A stretch of DNA of 64,000 bases from Peptacetobacter sp900550335. GTDB lineage: Bacteria; Bacillota; Clostridia; Peptostreptococcales; Peptostreptococcaceae. The stretch is from positions 744,001 to 808,000 of the forward strand of contig NZ_CP180001.1 of NCBI RefSeq assembly GCF_047528295.1. The letters are read 5' to 3'. How positions within the stretch are numbered: the stretch's first letter is position 1; the number at the start of each line of letters is the position of its first letter. A program made the position numbers and the translations under genes. Shown here piece by piece: positions 63,678-64,000 of the stretch. The notes below the pieces were generated by a model. It did not search any database, was not told the DNA's origin, and saw nothing but the letters and a program-made list of their open reading frames with translations.

Positions 63678-64000
63678 GTGAAGTATGTAATTATCGGTGT
63701 AGGGGCTGCAGGTATTACAGCAGCTGAAGAATTAAGAAAATTAGACAAATGCTCTGAGATTACAATGGTTTCAGAAGATCAGTTTGTACACTCTCGTTGT
63801 ATGCTACATAAATATATATCACATGAGAGAGATGAAAAGACTCTAAACTTCACAAGTGAAGACTTTTTTGAAGTAAACAATATAGACTGGAAAAAGGTTG
63901 GAGTTGATAAAATAGACACAGCTAATAAGGAAGTTGTCCTTTTAGATGGTGATGTTGTAAAATACGACAAGCTTCTAATAGCAACAGGTGCAAATAGTTT
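63678..64000 (+). CDS. NAD(P)/FAD oxidoreductase (partial, runs off the window)
   Basis: First 107 codons from GTG at 63678 (GGAGGTG site): FAD loop MKYVIIGVGAAGITAAEELR, then SRCMLHKYIS and LLIATGANS. NADH oxidase / nitrite reductase-like fold. Third gene of cooS-cooF-flavoprotein sets known as CO-linked NAD(P) reducing units. The C terminus is outside. Confidence 0.85.
   Translation, partial: MKYVIIGVGAAGITAAEELRKLDKCSEITMVSEDQFVHSRCMLHKYISHERDEKTLNFTSEDFFEVNNIDWKKVGVDKIDTANKEVVLLDGDVVKYDKLLIATGANS

Overview
The window is a contiguous piece of an AT-rich, anaerobic, low-GC Firmicute chromosome. Gene content and order (tig-clpP-clpX-lon-engB, trans-4-hydroxyproline dehydratase HypD with its activase and ProC, an anaerobic CO dehydrogenase, a T-box in front of valS, a group I intron/IS605 hybrid) point to Peptostreptococcaceae, close to Peptostreptococcus or Clostridioides. 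The placement is by recognition of protein families, not by a database search. No rRNA or tRNA genes were seen.

Layout. 0-6.3 kb: a SigF/SigG/SigB-type sigma factor (minus strand), divergent from a compact type IV pilus operon (pilB, pilC, a pilin, pilM-, pilN- and pilO-like). 6.4-13 kb: a SEC-C protein, a small unknown, a FAD oxidoreductase, a Na/Pi cotransporter and an HtrA protease. 13.5-17.9 kb: hydroxyproline use (activase, HypD, ProC), which makes proline, the classical Stickland electron acceptor. 18-27.8 kb: FeoAB under a Fur-like box, a Gx-type transporter, DegV, PepF, a membrane metalloprotease and a type III toxin-antitoxin (CptIN-type) with a 45-nt antitoxin RNA repeat. 28-32 kb: an ornithine-cyclodeaminase-like and an IlvD-like enzyme, divergent from a LysR regulator. 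32-37.7 kb: pst phosphate uptake with an extra coiled-coil gene inside. 38-43 kb: T-box and valS, split by an IStron (group I intron plus degraded TnpB). 43-52.9 kb: folC, ligA, an RNase PH-RdgB fusion, a phosphoesterase, tig, clpP, clpX. 53-58.5 kb: a chromate-type transporter pair, lon and engB. 59-64 kb: alr, an Rrf2 regulator, then cooS, cooF and the start of a NAD/FAD oxidoreductase that runs off the end.

The most striking feature is a family of long intergenic quasi-palindromes at the 3' ends of genes (twelve core copies, A-L, plus two loci with different cores). The axis is a hairpin flanked by conserved boxes, CTCCAGGCTTC on one side and TGCAGATTGTCGAG on the other. The arms differ at every locus and, where readable, are inverted copies of the 3' end of the neighbouring gene, including its last codons, stop codon and sometimes its terminator. 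Core orientation follows the upstream gene in 10 of 12 cases, also for the minus-strand genes feoB and chrA. This looks like an RNA-level 3'-end structure or an unusual inverted-duplicating element.

Glutamine codons differ between blocks: metabolic and housekeeping genes use almost only CAG despite the AT-rich background, whereas the pilus operon, the IStron TnpB, the CptN toxin and the coiled-coil gene in the pst cluster use mainly CAA or a mixture.
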